In this document: piece by piece, positions 48,626-61,600 of the stretch
How the letters are laid out: each line of letters begins with the position of its first letter
Numbering within the stretch: the stretch's first letter is position 1
Assembly (NCBI GenBank): GCA_002081555.1
Contig: MZNV01002263.1
Span: forward strand, 55,408-119,407
From: Protostelium mycophagum
Taxonomy: Eukaryota > Evosea > Variosea > Protosteliida > Protosteliaceae
DNA length: 64,000 bases
Direction of reading: 5' to 3'
The notes under the pieces: generated by a model
Database searches by the model: none
The model's input: the letters and a program-made list of their open reading frames with translations, nothing else
Told to the model about the DNA's origin: nothing
Program-made: the position numbers and the translations under genes

Positions 48626-50637
48626 ATGGAGTCTAATGTGCAGAATGCGTTGGATTCTTCTGAATTCCTTGCAAGCAGAAACGTGAGGGAATGTCTCACA
48701 TCCTGATTTTTTGATCGAGTGAAGGTGCCAGATAGAGGACAGAAGACTACCATTACTGTCAGAATACCGTCTTTAGAATTACTCAAGGAGATGACGATCC
48801 TGAAATCAGATGTGTCTTTCATCTCTATTCCTGAGCTCGAATTGGAGGTGGTTTATTTTGATTGAATGATGATTGAGCGATTGATTATGCATCAGGAGGC
48901 CGCAGGAACCGGACGCTACTGCCTTCTTTTTGATTTATTAGAAGAAATGGCTGGGAAATTAGAGAAATCTGCTGAAGTGTTTCCAAGCCTTGGCAAAGTC
49001 GTGAATGCCATGTCTGAGGTAATCAAAATCATCTGTGTCTTAAATATATTGAATGATGAAAAATAAATGTACAATGTTTGGAATATTTTTCTGTATTTTT
49101 TTAATATTAATTTCTTCAAAAGTAAATAATTATAGATTATCCGTGGGAAGAGGAAATTTTCTCTCGTTGTAGACGATCCCATTTGTTTGAGCCAGATCAT
49201 GTGCCCTGGACAACTACACGATCAATATGACCTCACTATTGTAGAATACCTCAGGTGAGTCCCGATCAACATTCCGAACCAAAATCACGTCAACATTTCA
49301 TCTAATGATGTAAGAACATGGGATCAGAATGAAGAGCTTGGGTTACTTGATGTGGTTTCGGACAATGAGCCGGAGGAGGATGAAAGTATACAGACATTGG
49401 TAGAACTTATAAAAAATTCCAAGAGAATTGCAGGATTCACTGGAGCAGGCGTTTCCGTCGAGTCAGGTTGATTTTTTAGTTTTTTTGATGAATGAAGCCA
49501 CACAAAGAAAACAACACAAAAATTCAACGAATTCTCACTTTCTGATGTACAACAGGAGTGCCCCCGTACAGAGGCAGTGCCATGAGTGCTGTTTGGAACA
49601 AATACGACCCTGACGTGGCAAATTGGCCCATGTTCCTGGAATCAGAGGAGATCCGGAAACAGTGAGTTTTTCTGTGAATTTTCGCAAATCTTGAGTTTCG
49701 AGAAGTTTTGGTATTTTAAAAATTAACTGGGAAGAATTTGAGAGATTTCAGGCATTGGGAGATGAAGACGGAGTTTTATCAATACTACAAGAATGCAAAG
49801 CCCAACGCGTCGCATAATATATTCTCGTGGCTGGAAAGTAGACGAAAGCTCCTCGCCATAGTGACGCAAGTGAGTTTACTGGAATTCATTTTCTACTTTA
49901 ACAAGTGTGAAGAGGATAACTTTCAAATAAGATGTATCATTTTACAGCGTTGTAGACACTGAGATTTCACAGAATATTGATGGATTGCACGAACAAACAG
50001 TTCCTGAGAAAAAGGTAGTTTGTCTTCACGGAACAGAATCTAACACGATATGTACATACTGTTTGTGCCCGTAAGTTGAAATCAGCTCAAAATCTCTGAA
50101 AACCCAAGTCAGTTGATGGACAGGAAGACACTTCACGAGTCCCTTCTGAAAGGCGAATTGCCAGTATGTCATGCTTGTGAAGGTGTATTTTATTTTCACA
50201 ACAAAATAGCACTGAAAGAATGTTGTGAAATTATTTTCGATTTTTGAAAAATAAAAGGGCCCATACGACCGACTACAGTATTATTCGGTGAACCGTTAGA
50301 CTCAGAAGTCTCGAACCGCGCTAAAAAAGTGATGGAGGAATGCGACTTGCTGCTCATCGTGAGTGAATTATCACTATTTTTCAGGATTTTGTATTGAGAT
50401 TAACCGTTGTAGATGGGAACATCCCTACTGGTACAGCCCGCCAACAGATTACCTTCTATATGTCTGAATAGAAAGATTCCTGTTGTCATCATAAACAAAG
50501 AAGGTGATACGAAATACGACCAATTTGCAAAGTTGGTCATGAGGAGGCCCAGTGGCGAGGTACAACTTGTTGATTTTGTACAAAATACTTAATCTTTTCA
50601 GGTCATGAAAAGAGTGCTGGCACATTTGAATCGGTGA
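48626..50637 (+). CDS. ZPR1-like domain fused to a sirtuin (NAD-dependent deacylase)
   Basis: ATG 48626. The first four exons match the beta-sheet half of a ZPR1 domain: VPDRGQKTTITVRIPSLELL, KSDVSFISIPELELE, a helical block LLFDLLEEMAGKLEKSAEVF, FSLVVDDPICLSQIMCPGQL and YDLTIVEYLR-TWDQNEELGL. The frame then continues with an acidic linker into a complete Sir2 domain: RIAGFTGAGVSVESGVPPYR, TQNIDGLHE, VVCLHGTESNTICTYC with the catalytic His, CHAC completing four zinc cysteines, TTVLFGEPLDSEV, LLLIMGTSLLVQPANRLPSI and a C-terminus ending VLAHLNR at 50637. Catalytic and NAD-binding motifs look intact, though the usual GIPDFR reads GVPPYR. ZPR1 proteins bind eEF1A; a joint role is inference. The C4 zinc finger that normally precedes the ZPR1 beta domain is absent. 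Confidence 0.88.
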
Positions 50638-50944
50638 CAGAATTCAAAATAAAACCGTTTGTGCATTTGCAAAGCGTGTACCATTGTCGCCACGCTCTTC
50701 TGAGTTTCTATTTTCACTATTTGCATTTCAATGGCGTTGGTTTTGGGCACAGAACATCTTCCAACACCCCAGATATAGATGTTTTGATTAGAAAAAACGG
50801 ATTAGGCAGGCTGTTATAATACAATTTGTTTGATTTGGGCCCGAGCGTTTGGAGAAAACGTAATTTTATCGCACAGCTGTCATTTTACAAACAAAGAATA
50901 ATTGAAGATTCAGTTCACCAGTAAATCATATCTCCAGCAAGAAG
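50638..50944. other. Intergenic region
   Basis: Between two plus-strand genes. AAAATAAAACCG near 50645 may help 3' processing of the sirtuin gene. No further exon seen. Confidence 0.4.
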
Positions 50945-52233
50945 ATGGACAGAGAAAGAACACAAATACTAGAAAGCGCTATGGATGTTGGTCCCAGAAG
51001 TATTCTCTTCACTCAATGTTTGGCCAAGAAGAATCTTCTGCGTTTTGCACTCCCTCTTGAGGAACTCGCTCGCCAGTTGGAGGGATTATTGAATAGATAC
51101 AAAGAAATCGCTAATGATCATCCTGAAGGACAAAGGTAGGCATGTAAGTGATGTTAACGAGCTATCATTCTTCAAGATGGGCGATCTCGACATCAATCGC
51201 AAGTTGGATCCATCATAACAACAGGATGGAGTTTGCTGGCTTCGACGAGTTGCACGCTACACAATCATGTATCGAAAGCTTTCAAAATGTTAGAGGCAAG
51301 AGGAAAGGTATTCTTTGTATATATGCTGAACATTTATTTTACCTTGCAGGTGCAGAACAAGATGTGATCAAGACACTTGAACTTCTTTCGGCTACGTACA
51401 AACCAAATCCACCCCTCTCTTCTCTTCACTTCAGTGTACAGGATCTGAAAACATGGCATGAAATATTATTTAAAAACACATCCTTAGACGCACCAATTGG
51501 TGCACTTCGTACCAAAGGTTCACTCACCAAGACAACAGATGGAAAGACACCATCCTCTGTAAACGCTTTTTGATTGACTCTTGCAGGTTCATCGCACTAT
51601 TATCCACACCACGAGATGGTCAAGCAGCGATTACCAGATTTTTGCTACACTGTACAAATCCTTCTGAAGAGATTAGAAGAGAAGGATACTGTCCTTAATA
51701 CCTTCGCCTTGGCCGCGTTTTCACAATTTCACTTTGTCGATTTCCACCCCTTTGGTGATGGAAACGGTCGACTGTGCCGTTACATCTCAAAGAGGATACT
51801 TGATTATATCTGTCCGGTACCCTTTCCTATGTTTCCAGACCGTGAGAAATATATAGAGTCTCTTCAAGCTGCCAGGAAGTGCGAAGACCCTGTAGACGCT
51901 CCTCTTGCTTTATGCAATTTAATGCTCACCACGGCCATCGATCACTACGCTCAACTAATTCCACAGATGGCAATAACGAAAATACCGGTATATCTCTCAG
52001 CTTATACGGTTCAACTCCTCAAGCGACGCATCTCAGAATACAGTGAGTCATCTTAACGCAATAATATTTCAATGATATTCTGATCATATGTAGATATTCT
52101 TCGCGCCTACTCATCTCATATACCTACGATTATATCCAAGTGGATAGATGCTGAGCCATTTGAACAGATCGAATTTGACATCGACGAGATCAACTATGTG
52201 GTTGAGAAGCTACAATACTTGGATGATCTCTGA
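50945..52233 (+). CDS. Fic-domain protein (AMPylation type)
   Basis: ATG 50945 (MDRERTQILESAMDVGPRSI). A helical N-terminal part leads across an intron to WAISTSIASWIHHNNRMEFA, which sits where Fic proteins carry the auto-inhibitory helix ([ST]xxxE[GN]); here the glutamate is present but the polar residue is Asn and the next residue Phe. The Fic core follows: HHEMVKQRLPDFCYTVQILL, LAAFSQFHFVDFHPFGDGNG and RLCRYISKRIL. HPFGDGNGR is a full catalytic loop with His, acidic residue and Arg. The C-terminal exon ends EINYVVEKLQYLDDL at 52233. Most Fic proteins transfer AMP from ATP to a hydroxyl side chain, and some remove it. Target unknown. No signal peptide or membrane anchor was seen. Confidence 0.88.
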
Positions 52234-52693
52234 TATTTTTATAAAAGATTTATGAAAGAGTGTTATTTTATATTTTCTATCAATTGTATGTTTTTCTATT
52301 ATTGATGTCTGAAATCATCCATTGTTACCACTTCCTGATAACTCTACCATAAGATTGTCGATGTCCTGTGAGTGTGCAGAGATATCATCACCACAACAGA
52401 AAGATGAAATTATTCTACCGTTAATGTACTCCTCTGGCGAAATATCGACTGACTCAATTTCATCAAGACGACCCAAAGAATAAGAATGAAATTTTATTAT
52501 TATTTAATTTCAAGGATCATTTGGCCATTGTAGACGAAGGAGACGGAATTTGGCTGCCACTTGTGTGACAGCGCCACACAGAGGACGGGTCACAACGCGA
52601 ATGCCGTCAAAAGAGTAGGAACGAGGAAGCCAACGAAAAGATCAGTGGCCATCACAATTTCGAAACACACAACTACACCAAATAATTAACACG
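52234..52693. other. Intergenic region with possible minus-strand exon
   Basis: On the minus strand, about 52490-52321 has a 50-60 codon open stretch that looks protein-like (LGRLDEIESVDISPEEYING, SQDIDNLMVELSGSG, stop). It lacks an ATG or a clear acceptor upstream, so I do not call a gene. The rest is AT-rich. Confidence 0.3.
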
Positions 52694-55600
52694 ATGGACA
52701 AGAGCACGAAAGCGAACCGAAAACAGACAAAAGTGGCCATCATACACTCACGTTCGTTCCAATATTCTTCTGATGCAGCGGGACAGCACAGACTTTTAGA
52801 GAGGATAATGAACCTCCTCGACCTCAGCGCTCGTGGGGAATTAAATGCATTATCACCAGAAAAGAGATCCACAATGGACAATACACAGATGGCTTTCAGT
52901 TTCCTAGACCCAAGAAGCCCGCCAGTCACCCAGCATGCTTCAGCTTCTTTGGTACAAAGTATGAATCTGCATGGAGAGGGGACAACAGCAGTAGCCTCTC
53001 CAAAAGCGACTTCTCCGATGGCCATTCGAAGAGCAACTACTCTGAGGGTGAGTATAGACATTTTCGCAAAGATCACGGAAAACGCAAGAAACATGAGGAT
53101 CGCATCGTGTTCCAATTTCGATGTCATCATGTTCGTCTGTGAAATCTCAAATCTATCTTGGGCAGAGACTGATTTGATCATTCCAAAATGATAGAGCTCG
53201 AGAATCATTCGACAAAACATACAGAGGACGACTCAGAAAATCCATCATTTCTACTTGAGCATTATTTCGGACCACTCATTTCACCTCTTAAGAACTGATA
53301 CGTTGTGTTTGTCTGTTGTATGCAAAATATTTTTGGTCTTCTTTTTCTGGCACAGCCAATTCTTGATATATACATATATATATATATATATATGCCATCT
53401 ATACAGACCAAGATGATTGCAGAGTATATGAAAGCACAACGCATGAGGCAAAGCCGCATAAACCAGTTTTTTGGAACTTTGAAACTTCACGGAATCATTT
53501 TGATTTATATGCCACATAAATTATACTGAATAAATTCAGCCCTCGCCTCGAACTACACTTGATTCTATAAATAGTATCAGCTCTTTCGCATCGGGTAAAT
53601 TCTCCATGTCTAGCGTGTCCGCAGACGAACATTTATCCGACATGTCCTCCGTGGGGTCCCCCTTCTCCCTGATCGGTTCTATGAACAACTCTACAACGAC
53701 GACACCCTCACAGGACAGAGTTTCGAAGGATGGTAATATTTCCATTCCATTTTTAATGATATAACATTTTAAAAAATAATAATGAAGAAAAAATAAAATA
53801 CTTCAGGGCACAACAGGAGTGCAATATTTGCAAAATACAATATTGCGAATTCAGCGTCTATGCCGAGTGACGTGTCAGAGATACCTTCTAGGGCCAGATT
53901 AACCCGCTCAAAATCAACCATCAGCATTCCCAGGCACGTCTTAATTTTAAATATAACCTCACAATTTTTTTTGTTGAAAATTTTGATGAATAGAAATCAA
54001 GAATTAATATTCGAAATTAAATTATATTTCTGACACATCATAGCGTCAGTCTGTCAACTTCAGCACTGGACCACAATATTTCTGAAGAAAATTCCGAGAA
54101 GAGTCTGATGTACAGTGACGGCCATAATACTACTTTTAGAAAATCTCGTATGGACAAAAAAAATTCAAGAACATCTGTCATGGCTACAGATGACAGACAA
54201 GAGGTCCGAAACGGCAGGTAATAATAATAATTTATTATTAATATTTACAAACATTACAAATGGAGTAGATTGATAAAGAATAGGGATAGTATCAATTTTA
54301 GTTCTTCTCTGCTAGTGACAATCCCGCACCAAATTGGAAGAGTGACGTGGCTGAAGAGTTTGCATTTAGAGGATAACCAGATCACGATGCTTCCACCAGA
54401 ACTTAAATATCTAACACAGCTCAAGATTCTATCATTATCACATAACAGGTCATTTTTGTCAATTATAGATCCTTGAAAAGAATTAAAATGAATATTGTCC
54501 CACCGTGATAGTAATATAAATATTAGGTTGTATTAATATAATATTAGGTTGACGTCCTTACCGCCAGAAATTGGAGAATTGAAAGCTCTGACAGAATTGA
54601 ATCTGAGTGATAATCTGATTCGCACACTACCCAAGACAATGGGACAATTGCGCTGCTTAGAGACCCTTCTGCTGAACAATAATGAACTTGAGAGTGTGCC
54701 ACTAGAATGCCAGAATCTAACAGAGCTACAAGCCATCGACCTGTCAAATAATCCAATGATTTTCCCGCCAAAAGCTATTGTAGATGAGGGTCCTCAGTCA
54801 ATAGGTGAAGATTTATGATCTTGAGTCTTTTGAACTTCTGATCTTTTACAAATTTTATGATGGTGAAAATAGAACTAACTCTTTGTAGTGGAGTATTTAC
54901 GTACCACTGCAACACATATAAGCCCTTGCCACAGAGGAAAATTATGTGTACTGGGAGAGGGTATTTATTATTTGAGCATCTACAACGACTGACCATTATG
55001 CAGAGGACAGTGGTAAGACCAGCTTTCTAAAATTATTAAGGGGAAAGAAGGGAAGTAAAGAGAAATCTACAACTGCAGGGGGCATCAGTATACACAATTG
55101 TAGATTGACAGTCACTATGGAAGACAATACACAAGTCAACATAAAGCTGAGAATGTGGGAATTTGAAGGCAGAGGTAATTTCCCATTGTAGATGGTCACT
55201 TTATTTCCCGCCAAATTACCAAATAATACTGAAATACGACAGAATTATATGGAGCCACGCACCATTTTTTCTTTTCAGACAAGGCTATTTATTGTATCGT
55301 GTGGAATTTGACGAGAGGGGAGAAGGGTTTAGACACAATAGAATATTGGCTTCATATGATTGAGAGCAGAGCGGGCGATTCACCAGTGGTGAGCATTATT
55401 CACTTGGAAGTCTATTTTTAGTTTTATGTATCTACACAGTTGTAGACGACGAGAATTTAGTGTTTGCAGTTGATCATCGGGACACATGCGGATGAGATGA
55501 GTCCTGCAGAAGTGACATCATTAGAGGAGATAGCATTATGTAGATATAGCCATAGATATCAATCATTAAAAGGTATAATGAGTGTATCAGGACTCACAGG

Positions 55601-58600
55601 AGAGGGCGTAGATTTTGTAAAGTGAGTCACCATTATCGTTTCCGTTCAGAATTTCCCGCCAAAATTTAGAATTCAAATGCTGAAAAAGGGTAGGAGCAGC
55701 ATAGAGAAGATAGCATCTCAATACGCGCCTTTCCATGAGCCCATACCGAGTAGCTATACTTCCTTTCAGACTCTATTGCTCAGCGAAAGGCGCAAGAGAA
55801 ACCCACCGGTAACGACATATAAGAAATATGTACATTGGGCCTCCATGTGTGGCCTTTCTGAAAACATTTTGGCGAGGTGATCTCTTTTTCTTTGAATTAA
55901 ACATTCTGTATGTATCTTTGGAAAATCTTTGAATTAAAATTAAACATTCTGTATCTATCTTTGGAACATTTCTTTGTAAATTTCAGGTTCTTGTATTGAA
56001 AGAATATAGAGTGACAGGATATCTGAACTCCCTTGGGGTAATACAATATTTCAATGAGACACATGATCTATTAGATATTGTGGTATTGGATCCATCCTGG
56101 ATCTACAATCTCATCTCCACACTCGTATCACAACCTCCTGAGGTATTTATTAATTACAGTTGTACCAATATATGTTTTCGGTTGAATAATGCACACAAAA
56201 GGGATGTCATAGGACTGAAAGATCTTCCAGATTATCTGGGAGGGATTATTATCCAGCCGAAATATTCCCAAGATCTGGCCCAATTTTCCGTCGGAAGTCC
56301 GGAATTTCATCATGAAGATGATGTCACATTTTCAGATCTGTCTACAATTTGACAGGGAGGGAGAATTCATGGAAATTGATATGGTGTTACCATCGTTACT
56401 GCCTGAGATCAAACCTGTGGGGCTGTACCATATATGTAGTGACGTCATCATTAAGAGGAGTTACAAGTTGTCATTCTTATCACAAGCATTATTCAGCTCT
56501 TTCCTCACCAGGTGATATTTCATCGAAATCTCTGAGCACAATTGGTGATATCAAGATGAATTGACTGGTTGTAGATTACTGGAACTAAATTATTTTTTGA
56601 CAAAAAAGAGGCTGATGGTCGCCTTCTGGAGAAGTGGAATTGTATTGAAAGATCACCACAAACATTCACTACCAAATAGTGCAATTATAGATGTCCATAG
56701 AGCATCAAAGGCGAGTTGTAGTTCTGATTAGGAAATATAAATTAATTATTTTAGACGATAAGTGTGAGTGTAGGAGGTCCACAATATCCAGTGTCGTTGT
56801 TAAGACCGATCGAGCAAGTGTTGGACCTACTCATCACAAATTGGTATTATTTGTTACCATCATTTTATTGGAGCAGAAAGAATATTGTTGAAAGATGAAG
56901 GTACCCTTGTGAGATGACAAAATTCATCAAAATTTCGGAGGAATTACCGGAAGAATCAAGATCTATCCCATTCCAAGAATGTGAGATCGCCGTCGCATCT
57001 GGCCAAGAATCTATACAGTGGCAGGGACAAGACTACGTCCTGAAGGACCTCATACCGGAGTATTATTTTGAGGATCTACCATTTCAGAGAAAATTATCTG
57101 AGATCCAGATCGAGAAAGAGATCGGAAAAGGTGAGGAATTTTCCGCGAAAATTTATTGATCACGGTAGGCGCTTTCGGAGACATTTCTCTCGCGAATTTA
57201 AGACCTGAAGACGGGAGTGAGGGGGGAAAGGTGGGTGAATATTGTAGACATCGAAAATTCATGGAGATTTCCAGGTGGCTGTGAAGCAACTGACAGTTAC
57301 GTTGCCTGAAGAGAGGCTACATGCTTTGAGAGAGTGGAAACATGAACTACAAATACAAGGGTAATTTTTTATTCTACGAAAAGCGACAATGTATATTTTA
57401 ATGGGAGAGACACTGAAATATTGGCAGGAATATGAGCCACCCGAATGTGGTGAATTATAGAGGATTCATTATAAATCCCCCATCTATATTGATGGACTTT
57501 GCACCGAAAGGAACACTTCATGATCTATTACACGCTTCTTCTGAGCCATTACCACAACTCACCATCATCAAAATAGCGCAAGATATTGCCACTGGTGAGT
57601 CTCATTGTTAAATATATGTATGTAGAGATAATAAATAATGATTAGGAATGGAATATCTTCATACACGATTACCACCAGTATTGCACAGGGACCTTAAGAG
57701 TCCAAATATTTTAATGGAATCACACGATCTAGATTCAGAAGTCATGGCGAAGGTAAACCCTGAACTTTATACGATGACCGAGTAATGACGTCATCAGGTG
57801 GCAGATTTCGGTACAGCAACTCCCTCCTTTATTTCTGAATTCAGAACACGAGTTGTAGATCAACCTCTATGGTTAGCCCCAGAGATCATGTCAGGCAGAC
57901 CATATAATGAGAAATCAGACGTTTACAGCTTTGGAATCATACTGTGAGTTTTCAGTTTAACTTTTGACGGGAAATATGACCATTGTAGATGGGAGTTGCT
58001 ATCCAGGAAAATGCCATTCGAAGAATTTCCATTTGCAAATTGGTTTGTAGTTCTTTAAACAAGTTGAAAAGAAGATATGTTATATATAAAGTATATATAA
58101 GTATATATGTAAGATATAAGTATATAACTAAAATAAGGTATGCACAACTGGAAGATTCAATTGTTGCCGGAACAAGGCCAACAGTCCCAAATTGGTGCCA
58201 TAATTCCTATAAAAAGATATTGCTCCAATGTTGGCATAGCAACCCGGTATCCAGGCCTTCCTTCACCTTAATTAAGGAACAACTCGCTAACGTCAAGAGA
58301 AGTATTGTGGCATCTACAGTGGAGGTGAATTTCGCTGACATCTCTCCAGTTTTTGTCGAAATATTCAATTTTGAATATTTTTATATAATAATATATCTCT
58401 CACAAGAAATTTCGTTGAAAATTCAACAGGTGCTGGACTCAACTTATCAATTCGATCTGCCGGACGCAGATGACAACATTATTACAGATGATGATCACCA
58501 TGGTAACTCTGTCTTAAAAGCTTGTTCCCTCTCAAAGTTAGTGGAACGAATGACCTTGCCCAACAACAGAGGTATGATATCATATCTCTCATATTTTTGG

Positions 58601-61600
58601 TAGATTTTATCGGTTCGTGCAGTCTTCCGGAAATATAATCTGTATTAAGTTGAAAATATAATATTTACACCAATATATTGTGCACAAAGCCATATGTTGG
58701 GTCGATATTATACTATACTGCTGCATTACTGTGGAAGCATGCTTATCTCTTTGTTTTGCATAAAAAAGAAGATATGGCATGGGATTACTGAAATTATTCA
58801 GAAGCGATAAATATGACCGAAATATTCCGCACGCATCAGAAGTTTACAACGAGCCAAAACTTATTGGAGATGTTGATATCTAGATATAACGGCCCACCAC
58901 ATGCTGCCTCAGCCGATCAAAAACTGAAATTTCATCGAGAAAAAGCGTACATCATGGTCACGTGAGTTTATCTTCCCGCCAAAAATTTCTCGGAAATTTA
59001 TGAAATGTAGGGTTATAGAAGCACTATATGTCTGGTCAACCTTGCCCTCCTTTTCTGCTGTTGCTGAGAAAGTCGAGAAATTTGTTTCGTGTACAGATCC
59101 GGTCAAAGCACAACACTTTAGAAGGTGAATCTCCCACATCTACAACATAAATCCTGAGTCTAAGAATAGATCCGTTGAAATGGATGATGCCAGGTGGATA
59201 GAGGAACACAAACACACGGAGACATATGAAGCTTTAATACAAAATCTACAAAATATGAAACCCGGAAAGGTTGAAGACCAGAGCACCCATTTGCTGGAGC
59301 AGTGGTTTCAATTGTATAAAAATCAACCACCTCAGCAAGGGACACATTCAAGAAAGAATAGCACGACGAGGTGAATACTCACCCATCTTTATATCTATAT
59401 ACAATATGTAAATTCTTGCATCATCTGATAATAAATATTTTTGACTGGCTGTAGACCGGTAGAACCCAACCTGGAGATCCTCAAGACCGACCCAAAAATT
59501 CTGGCCCAGCAACTGACGCTACTTGACACCCATTACTTACGTGCCATTGACGTGCTCCAACTGCTTGACTATTCTCAATCTCTTTCTTCTGCGGAGAAGC
59601 TGAAAATCGGGACCATAAATAACTACCAAGAATGGTTCGTTAAGAGGAGAAATTGGGTTGCTATGGAAATCATAAAGGGGGAAACCGCGGGAGAAAGGGC
59701 AGAATTGATCGATTATTTTATACAAGTGGCAGCGGTGAGTACAGGATCCACTTGTTTTTTATGTGGATTGTAGAATGACGTGGTGACAGAGATTCCAAGA
59801 ACTGAACAACTACAACGGGCTGATGGAGGTCCTAACTTCGTTATATTCTGATGCCGTCACATGGCTCTCTGCTTCGTGGCAAGAGGTATATAAATTAAAT
59901 ATTTTCATTTCATTGAAATAAATCTTACCTGTTTAGGTTCCGAAAAAATCACTGGAAACATTCGAATGGTTGTCTAAGCTGATGTCTCCTGTACATAATT
60001 ATTCTGCATATCACCAATCACTAGAACTCATCCCCCCTGGTGACCCATTCATCCCATATCTCGGTATGTATCATTTGGATGTTTGGAAATTTAATAATGA
60101 ATAGGATCCTTTTTGAATGAGATGGTTTTCGAAGATACTATGCTGCAGTGGACAGTCAGTTCCGGTCTAATTAATTTCGAAAAAATTGTCACGGTCGGAA
60201 AACTAATTCAGAATTTCGAAAAAATAATGGAAAATGCGGCGAGATTTATCAGCACAATTTCTCCAGTGGAAAAAGTCCAAAGATTTATCCTCAATTCTGA
60301 GGTATAATATTACTTTATCTCATATCGTTTGACGAATGGTAGGTGTGGGAGGAGGCAGATCTGCTGAATGTATCCCATGTGAGAGAGGGTTTCAATGAGT
60401 CCATCAACACACACGCCACCATGAGACATTTCAAAAAACTGAGCAGCGGTGGAAGGAATCGAACCATGACCGACGTGACATCACTGCAAACAAGAGATTG
60501 GGACTTGTTGTTGACGAATGCGAGAGTCGTAAGCGTCAAGTGAGTTCTATTCCTCTAGCGATTTCAATATTTCAGATGAAATCAAATGTTAAAAATTATA
60601 GAGCGGGACAATGCGCATTGGAACAAGGGATCTACAACACGCATCTGTACCGTATCATCTCCGGAAGATTCTCCGTATATAAGAACAACAAGGAAATATC
60701 CAAGCTGGGCCCAGGACAGATCTTTGGAGAAATGTCATTCTTAGGTCTCAAAACGTCAGCATCGATACATACAGCAGAGGAAGGCCAAATGCATGTCCTA
60801 GAGATCAAATTGGTCAAAAAGTTGTTCGCTAGCGACCCGGAATTGTTCAGAAATTTCTATCAATACCTTGCCACATTGTTGGCAAGGAGACTCAAGAAGG
60901 TGAAATCTCCATGAATATTCTGCAAAACTGACCAACTTCAGTTGTCCGATCAGCAGAAGATAAGTACATCTCCCATAATGCCATCACCAGACTTGAAACC
61001 CACAAGAGGATTGTCTCAGAAGGTATGGTTAGGATTGAAATATTGTTGGGATATGTATAAATGGATATGTATAATGGGATATGTAGAGTGTCGGGTCAGA
61101 GGATGAAGAGATAAGAGAAGAAGACGATAAATTTCAGCGAAGATTCGGGCTGGAGGGAGAAGAGATCATCATAAAAGAATATTCATGTACACAAAAAAGA
61201 TGCGCCGGCAGACTCTATCTCTCAAAACAACACATATGTTTCTATGGTAATGTATTTGGCATGAAGAGAAAGGTCAGTTATCATTTCAATCCTCTCCTTT
61301 TGGCAGTGATGAAAATTCTGAACTATTTTGACAGAAAATATATGCCTTCATGAATCTAAAAGCGATGTGGCGTGACAAGAAGATCGGAGTTGTAGTGATC
61401 ACTACAACGGGAGATAAAGGAAAATTCGGTTTTGACACGCAGAGTGACAGAAATGAGGCATTTGACATGATGGAATCATTATGGTTGTCTTCAGTGGTGA
61501 GACATCTCATCAAACACAACATGACAAATCATGTGACATTCTTTTTGAATGTTGATGTGGTTCAGTTTGTGCGAAACGCGGGGACCACACTTCCGAGAAC

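Noticed and set aside
52642-53220. A 192-codon open frame on the minus strand
   Set aside because: It mirrors the plus-strand Ser/Thr-rich exon, has no recognisable domain, and the plus strand has in-phase splice sites that join to the GbpC-like gene.
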